From Spodoptera frugiperda (lineage: Eukaryota; Arthropoda; Insecta; Lepidoptera; Noctuidae): a stretch of 64,000 bases of DNA. Positions 12,154 to 26,000 of this stretch are shown in pieces. Location: NCBI RefSeq assembly GCF_023101765.2, contig NC_064215.1, positions 10,416,001-10,480,000 on the forward strand, read 5' to 3'. Positions within the stretch are counted from its first letter, which is position 1. Every line of letters starts with the position of its first letter. Made by a program: the position numbers and the translations under genes. The notes under the pieces are model-generated. The model worked only from the letters and a program-made list of their open reading frames with translations, had not been told where the DNA came from and did no database searches.

Positions 12154-15100
12154 ATGGTAGCGCGGGTGGCTGGTGTTTTTGATGAGAAGTTGACGGAGGC
12201 TATCGCTAATTCTAAGATATTGGTGGTAGGCGCCGGCGGTATAGGTTGTGAGATATTGAAGAATCTCGTGCTTACCGGCTTCCCAAACATTGAGATTGTA
12301 TGTACTACACTTGTTCAATATTTAGATTGAAATTGTACAGCTATGAAGTCATTAGTCATGTGTTTATTATTACAGATCGACCTTGATACCATCGACGTAA
12401 GCAATTTGAATCGTCAGTTTCTTTTCCACAAAGAGCATGTTGGAAAATCGAAGGCGCAGGTGGCGAAGGACAGTGCGCTCAGTTTCAACCCGAACGTGAA
12501 CATTGTGGCACATCACGACAGTGTTATCAGGTTAGTCGTAGTTCGTACATATTTTAGAATGGCAAACATGTGTAAACAATCTCGTTCTGCAGTGTCAGTT
12601 GAATGGAAAATATAGATGTGAGAGGTCATTGACTTGTTTTTGTAATGCATTTAAGAATACTCACTGACCAATGAATATGAATGGAAATTATCCTAATCTA
12701 CCCTTCCCCAACTTGATTATCTATCATTTTACATATACTATAGAATATTTAAGGCAACAAGTCATGCTGGCAAGGGGGTCTCGGGTTCAATTCCCAGGTT
12801 GGGCAAAGTGTTACTGAGGTTTTTCGAAAAATTACTCAGTGGTAGCATGGAGTCTGAAATCGTACCCAGTTTATGGCCATAGGCTCACCTCCTATTACAT
12901 GAAACTTATAACACAAATGGTGAAACCTGGGTGTACATTGTGTAACTGGGTGTACTTTGGGGACAAAAGGTGTGATGTTGCAAGAATATTTATCTCATCC
13001 TGAATTATGATACTTATGTCTATAATATTATGGTACAATGAGTATGAATGATGATGAACTGTCTGAGTAACTAATCAGTAACATTTTATTTTCTTTCTAT
13101 TCCAGCAATGACTATGGAGTGAGCTACTTTAAGCAGTTCCAGATTGTGATGAATGCTCTGGACAACCGTGTGGCACGTAACCATGTCAACAGAATGTGTC
13201 TCGCTGCTAATGTCCCTCTTATTGAAACCGGAACTGCCGGCTATGCTGGACAGGTAATTTGGTTGTTTTGTTCTTAACATATTTCAGTTTAAAAAGAAAT
13301 TCAGGTGCTCTATTCATGTAATATTGTTAGAAGTACAAATACTTTATAGTCTAACTTTATCATCACCCATTTTACTCCATACTGGTCTTAAAAATATAAT
13401 CCCAACCAATTTTCTTTCACTACATAAAAAAAATTTAAATGATTATGTTTAGAAACATTGACAATAAAACAATCTCATATGAACAATGATTAATTTCTAT
13501 TGTTTTTGTCACGTCTTACAGGTGGAACTCATAAAGAAAGGCCTGACTCAATGCTATGAATGTCAGCCTAAAGCCCCACAAAAGACATTCCCAGGTTGCA
13601 CAATCAGAAACACACCATCAGAGCCCATCCACTGCATAGTATGGGCGAAGCACCTCTTCAACCAACTCTTTGGTGAGGAGGATCCTGATCAGGATGTTAG
13701 TCCTGACACCGCAGACCCTGAAGCAGCTGGAGAAGCCGGTGCATCAGCATTATCATCAGAAGGAAATACCGCAGGGAACGTAGAAAGGAAGAGTACTCGC
13801 GCATGGGCTGCGGAAACCAATTATGAGCCTGAAAAGCTATTCTCTAAACTGTTTGGTGATGATATCCGTTACTTGCTATCTATGGAGAATCTCTGGAAGA
13901 AGCGCAGGCCTCCCACTCCCCTTGTGTGGGACAATCTGCCTGGTAAAGACAACCCACCAGCTCAACACTCAGGATTGCCTGATCAAAGGGTTTGGTCAGT
14001 GCATGAATGTGCACAGGTAATTTATTCATGATATTTTTATAAGATTTTGCTACCAGAATCCTCCATTAATATTGTAGTAATATCATTTCGACATTATGCT
14101 ATCATAAAAACGTAAATCTCTTATCAAACGTGTTTGAATGGCATTCTGTACTTGTCATGTTTGCCAGTTGAGCTGTTGTGTGAAAAAATAAACATTAAAG
14201 ACCACAATGACAGTATTATAGTGTTCTACCAATTTACAAATAATCACTCAATCTTAACCAATTCTGTATATTGCAGGTGTTTGCAGCAAGCTGCGACGCC
14301 CTACAGAAGGACCTGAAGAGTCGTGCAGAGGGCGACCACTTGGTGTGGGACAAGGATGAGAAGAGTGCCATGGACTTTGTCACAGCATGCGCTAACATTC
14401 GCGCACATATCTTCAATATACCACTCAAGTCGAGGTTTGAGATCAAATGTGAGTATGCTTCTTGTATTAAGCCATCTGTAAAATGGGCAATCAAATTAAT
14501 GTTTGATAATTTCTGTTATTAGTAATTAGTTAATTAGCCTTTCATAATCCATTTTGCCTTATCAGAGACACTCAATATTCATAGTTGTTTTATCATTGTG
14601 AGCAAATTTGATGGCTGGACTGATTGGCTAATTTTGGCCTTGAATTATTTGTGGTAAGTCCAGGGAAGATTTAAAAGCCAAAAAAAAATGTTTGAGGCGG
14701 TACAGGAACTTTGCCAGATCAGTTAGTAATTAATAAAAAACCTTTATTCCCTAATTGAGGAATAGATTTAGGCTCGAAACACTCACGTTATAAGTCCCAT
14801 GAAATAGAGTGCACATCCTTTTTATGCACCAAATTTTCATCCTCCTTATTATTGCAACAATAAATTAACAGTAACTTTGTTTTAACAGCAATGGCGGGCA
14901 ACATTATTCCCGCGATAGCTACAGCTAATGCGATAGTGGCGGGACTAGCAGTGCTGCGAGCGCAGGCCGTGCTGAGGGGAGACATACAGACCTGCACCAG
15001 TGTGTACCTGCGGCCCAAGGTCAACCACCGCGGACAACTCTTTGTACCGGAGAAAAGTAAGTTGCCTTACATTATTACTTACTAACTAGACAAACCACAT

Positions 15101-15844
15101 AGGGGTACAAACATTATAGATGCATTACTTAGGAAATCAATACAGACTCAGTGCTAAGATAAAAAAAAAAAAAAACGTGATACGGCGTAAAAGGCATCTA
15201 AATTTTAATTAATAATTGTCTATCAAAATATTCAAAATGCTCCCAACATTTTTCCTCAGGCGAGAATTCTTATAAAGTTTTTTTTTTTCTTTACAGCATT
15301 GACTCCACCAAACCCAAAATGTTACGTGTGCGCACCTAAGCCAGAAGTAGGCCTGGCTTGCAACTTGAAGCAGCTCACATTGAAGGATCTCACATCAGCT
15401 TTCAAAGAGGGTCTCAACATGCAGGCTCCTGACGCAACAGTCGAGGGCAAAGGTTTAGTCGTACTGTCCTCAGAGCCAGGTGAAACTGACCACAACAACG
15501 ACAAGACGCTAGAAGAGATCGGCTTAAATGACGGCTGTGCGTTGCTAGTCGATGACTTCTTACAAAACTACGAAGTAAGGGTCAGGCTACAGCAGGAAGA
15601 CGAGGAGAAGTCCTGGCGACTCGTCACCGACACTGACGCCCCAATGCCAGCTCCTAAAGAAGAAGAGAAACCAGCCAACGGCTCCAACGGCAGTGACCCG
15701 AAACCTGGCCCCTCCACCTCCAGGACCCGGGAAGACAGCGACAGCGACATGGAGATCATTGAGGAAGACGACGACGAGCCCACAGTGAAACCCCCAAAGC
15801 GCAGGCGCACGGAGATGAGCGATGAAATCGTAAACCTTTGTTAA
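12154..15844 (+). CDS. Uba2: SUMO-activating enzyme subunit 2 (Uba2)
   Basis: Uba2 is the catalytic subunit of the nuclear Aos1-Uba2 E1 heterodimer. It adenylates SUMO, binds it as a thioester and passes it to Ubc9. Exons: 12154-12297, 12376-12530, 13106-13253, 13522-14016, 14277-14448, 14889-15056, 15297-15844. All join in phase with GT-AG borders, giving 609 residues (human about 640). Visible features are the nucleotide motif GAGGIG at residues 26-31, zinc pairs CYEC (160/163) and CYVC (436/439), catalytic Cys about 175 in FPGCTIRNTPSEP, a ubiquitin-fold region around 440-530, and an acidic tail with the nuclear-localisation-like PPKRRRTE. Key residues are intact. Exon 4 carries an acidic Ser/Ala/Glu-rich insert after HLFNQLFGEEDPDQ. 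Intron 2 contains a SINE. Confidence 0.97.
12748..12976 (+). repeat. SINE family A in Uba2 intron 2
   Basis: It has a degenerate tRNA-like head with GGTTCAATTCCCAGG, then TTTTTCGAAAAATTACTCAG, GGAGTCTG and the TATGGCCATAGGCTCACC body. It is inserted in the same orientation as the gene, between exons 2 and 3. Confidence 0.75.
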
Positions 15845-18624
15845 CATAGACTTTTGAAATTTTCCATAGAACACTTTCGACTATTGTAAGTCTACGGTCG
15901 CAAAACAGTTTTCTACTATTTAATAAGTAAATGTTTAAATACATTTTTTATAAAAATATAAAGGCGTTTTGCCTGATTTAGCAATACATAATATGTTGAG
16001 ACAAATTAAAATGTTATAATGGGTCCTATAATCGAATGTTTAAGAAATTTTGCAACATAGTATTAAAATTCGAGGAGAACTATATAATTATTTAAGAACA
16101 ATTTCTTAGTAATATAAGAGTTATATAACTTTTGTAGTACTCTTGTCTCATTAATAAATTAATTTAGATAAGAACCTGGACTTTTGACCTTAAAACTTCC
16201 CAGCAATTTACTGAAACCTGATTTTATGATATATTTTATGGAGCAATGAACTCCACAAGATTAAAAGTAGTTATGGAGGCTGAATGTACGGTATCGCGAC
16301 TCTATCATTATCTTTGGTAAACACCATACTTCGCTAGTATGACGTCATGCCTCCTCCTTCCCCTTGTTTTCACTAGTGACCACCAACATCAAGAGTGATT
16401 TCCCCTCATTTCACATGCTGGTTGGTCCGTTAATTGCGATGCGGTTGACTCATTCCCACGGCCTACGTTCATAATAGCAGCCACTGGCCATTGTAATTTG
16501 TAAACAATTCTTTTTTAATTCATTTCAAAAGCAAAAGAAAGGAATTTATGTACCTAGAATAAAAGAATTTCTCACATTCTTGAGACATTCAAGGATTTAT
16601 TCAGTCAACAAGAATGTTTTCATAATCAGTCGCCCACGGTATCTGCTTTTAGCATCTATGTACACTAGATGAAGCACTAAAACTATGCTTATTTTTGCTG
16701 ATTTGAAGACCTTTTCCCAGTTCATATACCGAAACCTTTTAAACGTGAACGAGTGTCAGCAATGTTAGTTACTGAGTACTTCCCAATCCTATTAGTCATA
16801 AGGGTGAGAAACTGCGGACGTGCGTGTCATTAATTAAAGCTTATTAACGCGTACAATAGGGACAGAAACAATACGACGGTATGTTGGTGGTCCATGCCCA
16901 TTGTTGAATGAGTATAAATGTGTAGATATTATAAATACCTACTACACCTTAGGTGACATAATTTTCTCACCAGCATGATGCAAATATGCCATTATAAAAT
17001 TTCAATAGTTACATAAGTGGAATGTCTATTATTTCCATAGAAAGTATTCCCATTTCAGCTATTATCGATAGTAACTAGTAAGTCAGTCGTCCAAAATGTA
17101 TGAAACATCATACAAGATCCAGTGACTTCTACATATCTCATAATTAAATGGCCATACTCATGAAACCGCGATGTTTAATACGAAAGAGGAATCTTAACTG
17201 TTTAAAAACGAAGATAATATACATTTTAACTTAACCCATGATTAAAATTCATCTGAACAACCGTAACAAATTGCAATTAGTTACAGCCAATTAACAAAGC
17301 ACGGTGTTTTCCTCAGAAGATTATAACTTGCTACAAGAGTTCAGCGAGCGTTAAAATTATGGTAGGTAGATATATAGACGTATAAACTGCGCACAATCTA
17401 AAAGAATCTGTTGCGTTTTAGTCTTTATTATCATTCGAAGTTAATTTTGGAAACAACATCAATGTTCGATACAGCACATTCGATCGGCCCACTTCATAAA
17501 TAGCTTTTGCGATTCATTTTATAAACCGCCACCTACTTACTTTGTTTCAACTTCGGTGAAAAGAAAACCGGGTCTGCGTAATAAAAAACTAAAGACGTGC
17601 AATTCGCGTTTAATAAAATTATATAGTATTTTTACTTTATATATTTAGCACCCGCTTTTAAACACAGGCGGATTTGACACAGTGCAGCCAAAGAAACGAA
17701 ACAGCTATATAAACAAACAATTTATAAGTACAAATTAAATGCAAGTTTTGTCTTAAGAACTTGATATAAAATTAAATATTTGTAAACAGTAATTTGCATA
17801 TTAACTATAAGAGATTTTAGCGCATGATTTTACTACAAATTACAAAATAATATCAATTATATTATTATTAGTACCCACAAGACAACACGGCTGGAAGTTA
17901 TGACCTAGTAAGGCTGACACAATCTTAAAATTACACAAACTAAAAACAACAACTAACTCTAAATATTGCTACCAGTATTAAATGCTATAAAGTTCGATAA
18001 GAAAGGACCTTGAACTATTTATTTAGTATACTTTGGCTATATAATTTACATTGAACATTGATTAAAAAGTGTGTGTTACAAAATTTTTCCTTAAAGTTAT
18101 TAGTTACGTTGGCTTACTTCCATGATGTAATGTAAACATTCATGACATGAAATATGATGTTGGAAAAAGATCAACAAAACATTGACGCATGTGTAATCCC
18201 TTAATGCAGAGAAACATGTATCATACAATGAGTTAAACCCGTAAACAACCTTCAAGGATAAAAATCCAACAATAGGTGGGACAACATTACCTATTCAAGG
18301 ATAAAACTAATCATAAATATTGTAGACAGACACCATTATTACAAATATTGATCCTATTAAAACAGGTGTACAAATAAGCGTTAATGTATATTTTTTCCTC
18401 AAGCACACAAACATTTCACTTGTTATTTTACTAAAGTTCCAAGACATTCTTAAAGCTAAGCTTACACAATATTGAATTACAAAATAAATAAATTATAAAC
18501 TAAACCCTCTCATTCATAAATGTTCATGATTCATTCTAAATTCATTTATGTTTTGTAATTTTATAAAATAAATTTGATTTTATTTATCAACATTTATGTA
18601 TGAGGAGCCTTCAAATTATTTTGT
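15845..18624. other. Convergent 3' regions of Uba2 and the phosducin-like gene
   Basis: No coding exon is recognised in this interval. The left part should hold the Uba2 3'UTR. The right part, up to 18624, should hold the 3'UTR of the minus-strand phosducin-like gene. The remainder is AT-rich and without recognisable repeats. Confidence 0.5.
16153..16158 (+). terminator. Candidate polyadenylation signal for Uba2
   Basis: This is the first AATAAA downstream of the Uba2 stop codon, about 310 bases after it. It is assigned by motif and position only. Confidence 0.45.
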
Positions 18625-19434
18625 TTACTTTTCTGGTAGCATTCCATACTCAATGAGGAAGCGCTCCACATCCACAGCAAAGAAGTCATTACCAAGTTCA
18701 GTAGCCAGTTGTACAAAGTTGCCGATAATCTGGCCTCCTTTGTATGCTAACAATGCTGGCACTCCATCCACACGGAAGTGACGGCTCAGTCCAGTAATGT
18801 CTGCTGCTATGCGACAAAACTTAGTTGTTGGGTAATCAGTTGCTAATATATTCAGGCAGCCATCCATAGTTTCACAAGCTCGAGTAGTACTATTGTAAAT
18901 GTGAATGATCACTGTAACTTTAGGGTCCTCTTTATCAATCGCATTGAGGAACTCATCTTGGCTGTTCAAAGTTGTAAGTACACCAAACTTAGGTACCTTT
19001 TGCAACTGGCTCATCAGCTCCTCCATTCTTTGCTTCTGATATTGCAGCAGAAATTCCTCGTCCATTAATTCTGACAACTCATCTTCAATTTCTTCTTTCT
19101 GTTTTTCTTGAGCAGCTTCGCGATCAGGTTTGACGGTGAGAGTAAGTTTCTTCGCTAAAGCAATTCGTTCTTTGGCGAGTTCCGCACGATTTTCAGCTTC
19201 CAACTGCTTGAATCTCCTCCAGTCTTCGAGCACCCCCTTCGGTCCTGTGTTACTGGCTTGGCCAGTCCAGTTGTTGATGGGTGGTGGTTCAGCATTTGTT
19301 GCCACCTGAGACTTTGTAATCTCTCCTCCTTCTTCATCGCCACTTCTGTCGTCATCAGACTCTCCTTCGTCTTCACTGCTACTACAATAGTTTTGTAACT
19401 TGTTACCCAAAATTTTATCCTCCAAAGTAGCCAT
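18625..19434 (-). CDS. PDCL: Phosducin-like protein (PhLP1/PDCL type)
   Basis: This is a single coding exon of 269 residues. Phosducin-like proteins are cytosolic co-chaperones that work with CCT/TRiC, notably in G-protein beta-gamma assembly. The acidic stretch SSSEDEGESDDD (about 18-29) comes first, then the phosducin signature NNWTGQ and NTGPKGVLEDWRRFKQLE (about 54-79). A Glu/Lys-rich helical region follows, then a thioredoxin-like domain from about 145 to 260 without a CXXC active site, as is normal for this family. The start at 19434 is chosen because it gives the conserved family N-terminus and has a CAGCCATGG context. In-frame codons continue upstream to 19506 without resemblance to the family. 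PDCL is favoured over PDCL2/3 because of the NTGPKGV motif and length. Confidence 0.9.
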   Translation of the reverse strand: MATLEDKILGNKLQNYCSSSEDEGESDDDRSGDEEGGEITKSQVATNAEPPPINNWTGQASNTGPKGVLEDWRRFKQLEAENRAELAKERIALAKKLTLTVKPDREAAQEKQKEEIEDELSELMDEEFLLQYQKQRMEELMSQLQKVPKFGVLTTLNSQDEFLNAIDKEDPKVTVIIHIYNSTTRACETMDGCLNILATDYPTTKFCRIAADITGLSRHFRVDGVPALLAYKGGQIIGNFVQLATELGNDFFAVDVERFLIEYGMLPEK

Positions 19435-20030
19435 GGCTGTTCTGTTACTGTATCTCACAATAGATGATTCACAGTAATAAAAGCGGAATATATACAAGTG
19501 AAACAATAAAATCTAATTTGAACACAGTACACAGTCGTTTACAAGACGTCTGACGCCGAATGTAATTGCGTTATTTTCCCGTAACCAGATGTCATTCAAA
19601 GTGGTGTTGCAATATTGAATAATATATAAACCTAAACCACAGAAGCATAATTATACGTATGTGACCTAAACTCACAAAATTTAAGAAATTATGAACATAA
19701 AAACCGTAATATTAAGTAAAGTTTTCACTTTGGTTTCCACTATGTCTTTATAGATTTTATTCAATAAATCAAATTGTATTGAAGATGTGCATTTGTGCAA
19801 GTGCAAGACAACCCAAATCACAGTCCAATGAGACTTTGTGTGAAGCTGGCAACCTTACAGCGAAATGTAAGATATGTCAAACGTTAAAAACGTCAAAACT
19901 GGATAAATTAAATCAGAAAACGTGAACTCGTGGTGGATTGGATTTGTTTACAAAAAAAATCAGTGGAAATATCTAAAATAAGTGTGAAATCAATATTCAG
20001 TGAAAAGTGCGACAATCCCAAAACGATAAA
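19435..20030. promoter_or_regulatory. Presumed shared promoter of PDCL and PELP1 genes
   Basis: The start codons of two divergent genes are 596 bases apart. The interval must hold both 5'UTRs and promoters. No TATA box is obvious. Bidirectional use is inferred from geometry alone. Confidence 0.4.
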
Positions 20031-23000
20031 ATGAGTTAGTTCTTCCCTCATAATTTAATAAATTGTGTTATATTATTTTGTAACAAAGTTTTTATAGATA
20101 TTAATTTTTATAACTTATAGGTCAAGTATTACAGAAACTACGGAATGTCGATCCAAACGACAGTGATGCGGTGAAAGAAGCAATAACTTCTTTCATCCAG
20201 AATTTGCTGAAACATGTAGACAACAACAGCAACGTATGGCTACGTGCTTTGGAAGATGTGTTAACCCGGTAATATAACCTCGAAATAATATAATATAGCA
20301 TGGTTTGGGGAATATTTCATCACGATTGAGCAACAACTATAAGCTTCAGTCACTTTTTTACTTACCATTAGATATCATTTGACCTGTATCTATACCACTA
20401 CTCAATAGACTAAGAGACTAGCTAAGGAATTTATTCTGCCTATGCACTTTAATAATATATTTTGTGCATGAAAAATTAAGCTTAAGAATAAATAAATAGC
20501 GAAACATTTTGTTTATATTAGAATGACTGTATTACGATAAATATAAATAAGACATGCACCATTTTACTTATTATCTATTTGTTTTTAGCTACCCGAGATA
20601 TTGTTCTCAACACCGACCTATTATAGAGAAGTTCATAGTTCATTTCTTGGAATCTAGTAACTATTACAATGTCATCATCGCAGCCAAATGTGCTCACGCC
20701 CTACAGCAGGTAAACTTCATTTGTGTATAATAAAATTAGTAATTTATTAAAAGTAGATTTTAAATTGTTTTAATCTGACTTTTGCAACCACATTTTGTCA
20801 CTTTCTTTCAGTTTTTACATAATATTACACCTTTTGATCTTCAATGACCCCAAAGGAATCTTCATAACTACTGCCTCAAACATTTTTTCTCACCTTTTAA
20901 ACCTTCCCTAAATTTCCACAAATAATTCAAGACCAAAACTTGCCAAATTGGTCAAGTCTTTGCGAGTTTTAGTGAGACTAATGAATAGCAATTGATTTTT
21001 ATGTATAGAGATTAATAATTACTCTTACTTTGTTCCAGATTCGCCCCTCCCAGGACAAGCTGGCTAGTCCTAAGAACTGCTGGAGGGAACAGATGTCTAT
21101 ACTATGTAACAGCGCTCATGCACTGATAGAAGCCATATTTTCGAATACTATAAATGTTTACAAAAACAACCGCAGTGTTAAGGTAAGGATAATCTTAGCA
21201 CAGAATAGAAAAAACCTTAGTACGAGTTTGCTTTATATATGTAATTTTTTTCCATTTTCTTCTTAAAGACATCATCATGCTTCTTTCTCTTGTCTATTAA
21301 TGATTAAATTAATAGTAGCTTCAATATGAATGAAATTAATTGCTTAAATCCCTTAGCAAACTCGTTTGCTTTACGTTGAACGAAAACGAAACGAGCGTTC
21401 GAGGCTCTAATTGGCCAGCACGAATGAACCAACCAATCCGTGCTGAATGCGCTCTCGTTTTGGTTTAAGGGTTCTGTATTCACAATTGTTTTATTTTTAG
21501 AAAAAGGATGCAGAACTCTTGGGTAACAGTGCACTGACAGTAGCACTATCAAACATCTTGAATACAAAGAAAACACACGGGTCTAGCAGTGAAGAGAAGA
21601 AGACGGTGCTCTGTAACAAGCTAAGGAATGTATTCGTGTTTATACAAGCTATGCTGGTGTAAGTACATTGTATATAATAATATGTTTTTATAATGAGAAA
21701 GATTAAGTTTTTGTAGTCACTACACAGTATAAGACAAAGACGCAGTCTCTGTCCCTTTGTATGCTTAAATCTTTAAAACTACGCAACGGATTTTGATGCG
21801 GCTGCACATCTTCATACATAGCACATCTTACGAGAGACAGTCACATAGTTTCACAGCTTAGCTATTACATCGTCGCAGCGTAGCAACACAGCACATCTCT
21901 AATGGTAAACCACCAACAGTTTTTTTTTTTTTTATTTATTTATTTAGGAACAATTAACAATCATATGTTACATTAGTACAGTAAAAGTAATAAATAACAC
22001 TTAACAAACATATGATCCACACCATTGTTCGCGGATTAACTATTAAAAATTGAAATTAAAATTCGGTCAGATGTAGGACATGGATGTAAGATTTGTCCAA
22101 TTGTTGTTAATACGTAGATTACACAGTTTCAGTTACAGTTAGTGACTTAACAACTTGCCTTTTAAATTGCATATTAGAAAGAGCAAATATGTCAATGTCC
22201 ATGAAATGGGAATTATAAGTATCCACGAGACGCCGAAGAGGTGCACGTATCCCAGCGTTGGTTCTGGAGGTTCCAGTGTGAAACAGACGGGGTAACCGCA
22301 CCTCTCGCCTACAGACAGTTCTAGGTACAACATAACATAGTTGATTCGTTAGACTTGTGCAATCAAACTTGTTGTTACACAAACCGTGAAGTGTCATGAC
22401 TTCAAGCAACAAACGGCGCGACTCTAAACTAATCATGTTGAATTGTTTCAACAACTGCTCGTAGGTGGCACGCGGCTTGTTGCATTTATAATTTACTGAT
22501 CGCAGAAATTTCTTTTGAACAATCTCTAGCATGTAAACATATTTGGCATAAATAGGATTCCAAACCGGGACAGCATATTCCAATTGTGACCGTACTAAAG
22601 TCTTATATAAAAGCAGGTAAGTGGTAGGTCGCACAAAGTCACGTGACGCTCTGAGTACAAAACCATACATTTTGTAGGCCTTGTTAACTATACTGTCTAC
22701 GTGTTGGTCAAAGTGTAAACAGGAGTCCAATATCACACCTAGATCACGCGTTACGCTAACTTTTTTAAGTGTAGTCCCATTAATTGCGTAATTGAAGCTA
22801 ACTTTGTATCTGTTTTTTGTGAATGATACTGTGTGACATTTGGGGAAGCTTATAAACAATTTATTTTGTATGCAGTAAGCGTGGAACCTGTCGAGATCTT
22901 CCTGTAAGAGATGGCAGTCATGAATATTTCTGCAAGTTTTATAAATTTTTAAATCATCTGCATATAGTAAAAAGTTTGTGTTTTTGAAGCAAAGTTTTAT

Positions 23001-26000
23001 GTCATTGATGTATATGATAAACAGAAGTGGCCCCAGTATAGATCCTTGTGGCACCCCTGAGCTGACCACGATAGAGCTCGACTGAAAACCATTAATAACC
23101 ACTCGTTGAGTCCTATTGAAAATATAGGATGCAAACCACCGAAGCAAGTTACCGCGTATACCATTGAAGGCAATTTTGTCCAATAAAAGCGCGTGGTCAA
23201 CCTTGTCAAAGGCCTTCTGAAAATCGGTGTACACTGTATCCACTTGCACCCTTTGATCCATGTTCTTGAACAAATGGTCAACGAAAATCATAAGATTGGT
23301 GTTGGTGGACCGTTTTTTTACAAAGCCATGTTGCTCGGGTATAATAATCTGATGGAAGTGACTGTAAAGTGTGCCGTGCACAAGTAGTTCAAATAACTTC
23401 GACAAGGTTGGTTGGTTAACCATATGAATAAAATTACTTACTGCAATAGGCTAGCTGCACTGTTTATTTATTTATTATTAATATGTTAACAAGGTTTAAC
23501 AAACCAATTACATTATAGTTCTAGTGGCTAGGCAATTGTTCAGTCCCCATCGCAAACTCAACTGTGTATTTGAACAATGTACTAAGACTTACTTTCAATC
23601 AATTCAAATATCCTTTACAGGGAAGTATATCCAGTGGCGAAGCCGGTACAACCACAAGTGATACTAGAAGTGATAGTGCAAGCACTCAGTGTCTCTAGTA
23701 GTGTCAATACCGATATGGAGGAAGCTGGCACTGTCAAGACACAGGCACTTAGGACTTTAGATGCTCTCATTCTGTGGTAAGTTTGTGTTTATTGTTGATA
23801 ATTACAGGTACAAATGCATAGGACAAACATTCAGAAATCGATATGTAGGTATTCTAGGTATAGCTGAAGATTTTGTCCACATAAATATGCTGATAACTTG
23901 AAACAGTATAGTAACATAGTACAGTCAGTAGGATTGTCGAGCAAGTATAGTTTTCACATTTCGATACCTTAAGTGGCAAACCACCTAACTCCTTATGAGC
24001 AAATTTTTCAGGTGACACTTAAAACTATCATACCTTTGCCAATTAAGGTATCGATTTTGAAAGTGTTGCAATTTTTATCCAGTTTACGTGATTACATTAT
24101 GGGTATGTCCAACTAATTTCAAGCTGTACCAGAGTCCATAATAATGAGCTGATTAATGAATTAAATTGGAATTAATTTCATATCATTGTTTAAAGATATT
24201 TTTGAACACTGTTTTTGTATATTATACAAAACTGTAAAGCTAAAACTGTTACGTTTTCTTCTAGCTTGGGACCAAACCTCATTCCATTCTCGGGTCTGGT
24301 GTTCAGATTTGTAATGCAGACACTTAAGTGGAGTACAGAGAATCCCAGCGAACAGTCACGGTAATTTTAACGGACATTTTTTATTTTAATGTCACACCAT
24401 TTTTCCCCGAATTGGTAGGCAGAGGTGCACATCACAGCGCATAATGCCGCTATACAATGTACAACCAGTTTTCACCATTTGTCTTATAAGTCCCATGTAA
24501 TAGGGGGGTGAGTCTATTGCCCTATACTGGGCACAATTCCAGACTCCGTGCTACTACTGAGAAATTTTCAACAAAATTAAAAAACGCCATCGACATAATA
24601 TTCGTCCGTCTAATGAGACAGTGTAGTTCAAGTCTTTTTACTCCTATTTTTAGAAAAGTCCGCATCACAGCGTACAACAGCCTTAGCAAATGGTTGGGTA
24701 TTCTCCACGCGCACCGCCTCTCCAGCGAGGGTAGAGCCCGGTCCTGGGAGGATGATCTCACCAAACACATCATTCAAGATATCACACCGCCTAAGAAGAT
24801 CGTACAACTCACTGTGAGTAACATTACACCTTATATTCCCCAAAGAAGTTAGCAGATCGATTATGTGATTATGGTATATAATTCCATAATACTATAAGGG
24901 TCAAGCTTATTACTAAAGCATACGCCATGCACTATATCAATTTGCAAACATATATTCGAGATATTTTTCTTCTTGTAAATGTTGAATTCTAAACATAAAT
25001 AGTGTTTTCGTTCTTAGGTTAGTTCCTAAAGTAGCCAATATGGCGCTGTCGTTTTCTACAGCTGTCAACTCTAATGTGGTTCATTTTTCTTTTACTTTCG
25101 TGTGTTGGACATTAAACGGTTCTTATTTAAACTTGGCATCTTTTAATTACTTAAGAGTTCAGTACCGTTACTACGAGTTTGCGTTACGTTTAACGAAACC
25201 GCGTTCGGCGCTCTGATTGGCCGGCTCGAATGAACCAACCAATCAAAGCGCCGAACGCGGTCTCGTTTCGATTAAATATCGTACAGATTAAAAGACGTGT
25301 TAAAATATTTTGTTACAGATGAGCAATCAATATACTAAAAACTTGAGTAAGAAAGCTAAAAGGAAGCTCGCGAACACAATGTTACAACAAAGTACAATAT
25401 CTAGTCATATGCCCGGCGAGAAGAATAAGGCAGATGTGTGAGTATTGCTTTATTCTATCATTTTCAATCATTTATTTTTTCTGCAAACTAACAAAATACA
25501 AAAAGTGGGAGTGAGAGAGAGAGAGAGTGAGAGTAAGAGAGAAAGTGAAAGAGAGAGTACACAAATAAGGTATAAAAATCTCAATAAAGTATTAATAAAT
25601 TTAAACATTTTATTATTTTTAGTTCTGAGGAGTCCAGTGACGAGGTTGCTAACGCGGCTTTGGATTGTGCTGAAACATTCCTCACTGTCAGCGGAATATT
25701 TTTGAAACCAACCACACACAAGGTAAATTTTTCATCACATTTGCCAATAGACTTTCAATGTTGAACATTGATCAGCCGTTAGGAAAATAAAATACCATCG
25801 AGTGGCTCTCTGCTACTTTTATCAGTATCCCTTAATACGAGTATGCTTTACGCTTTTCGAGAGCGCGTTTGGCGCTCTGATTGGGCGGCTCGAATAAACC
25901 AACCAATCAGAACATCGAACTCGCACTACTTTCAATTACTTTAAACGTAAAGCAAACTCGTACTAAGGGTACAGAGGGCCTAGTACAAGTTTTTTTTACG

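Noticed and set aside
17063..17070. TATCGATA, the insect DREF-binding motif
   Set aside because: It is over 1.2 kb from any start codon, in a convergent 3' region. A single 8-base palindrome is expected by chance.
24508..24852. 114-codon plus-strand frame in PELP1 intron 7 and exon 8
   Set aside because: Its first part is antisense SINE sequence. Only 24654-24813 is coding, as exon 8 joined to exon 7.
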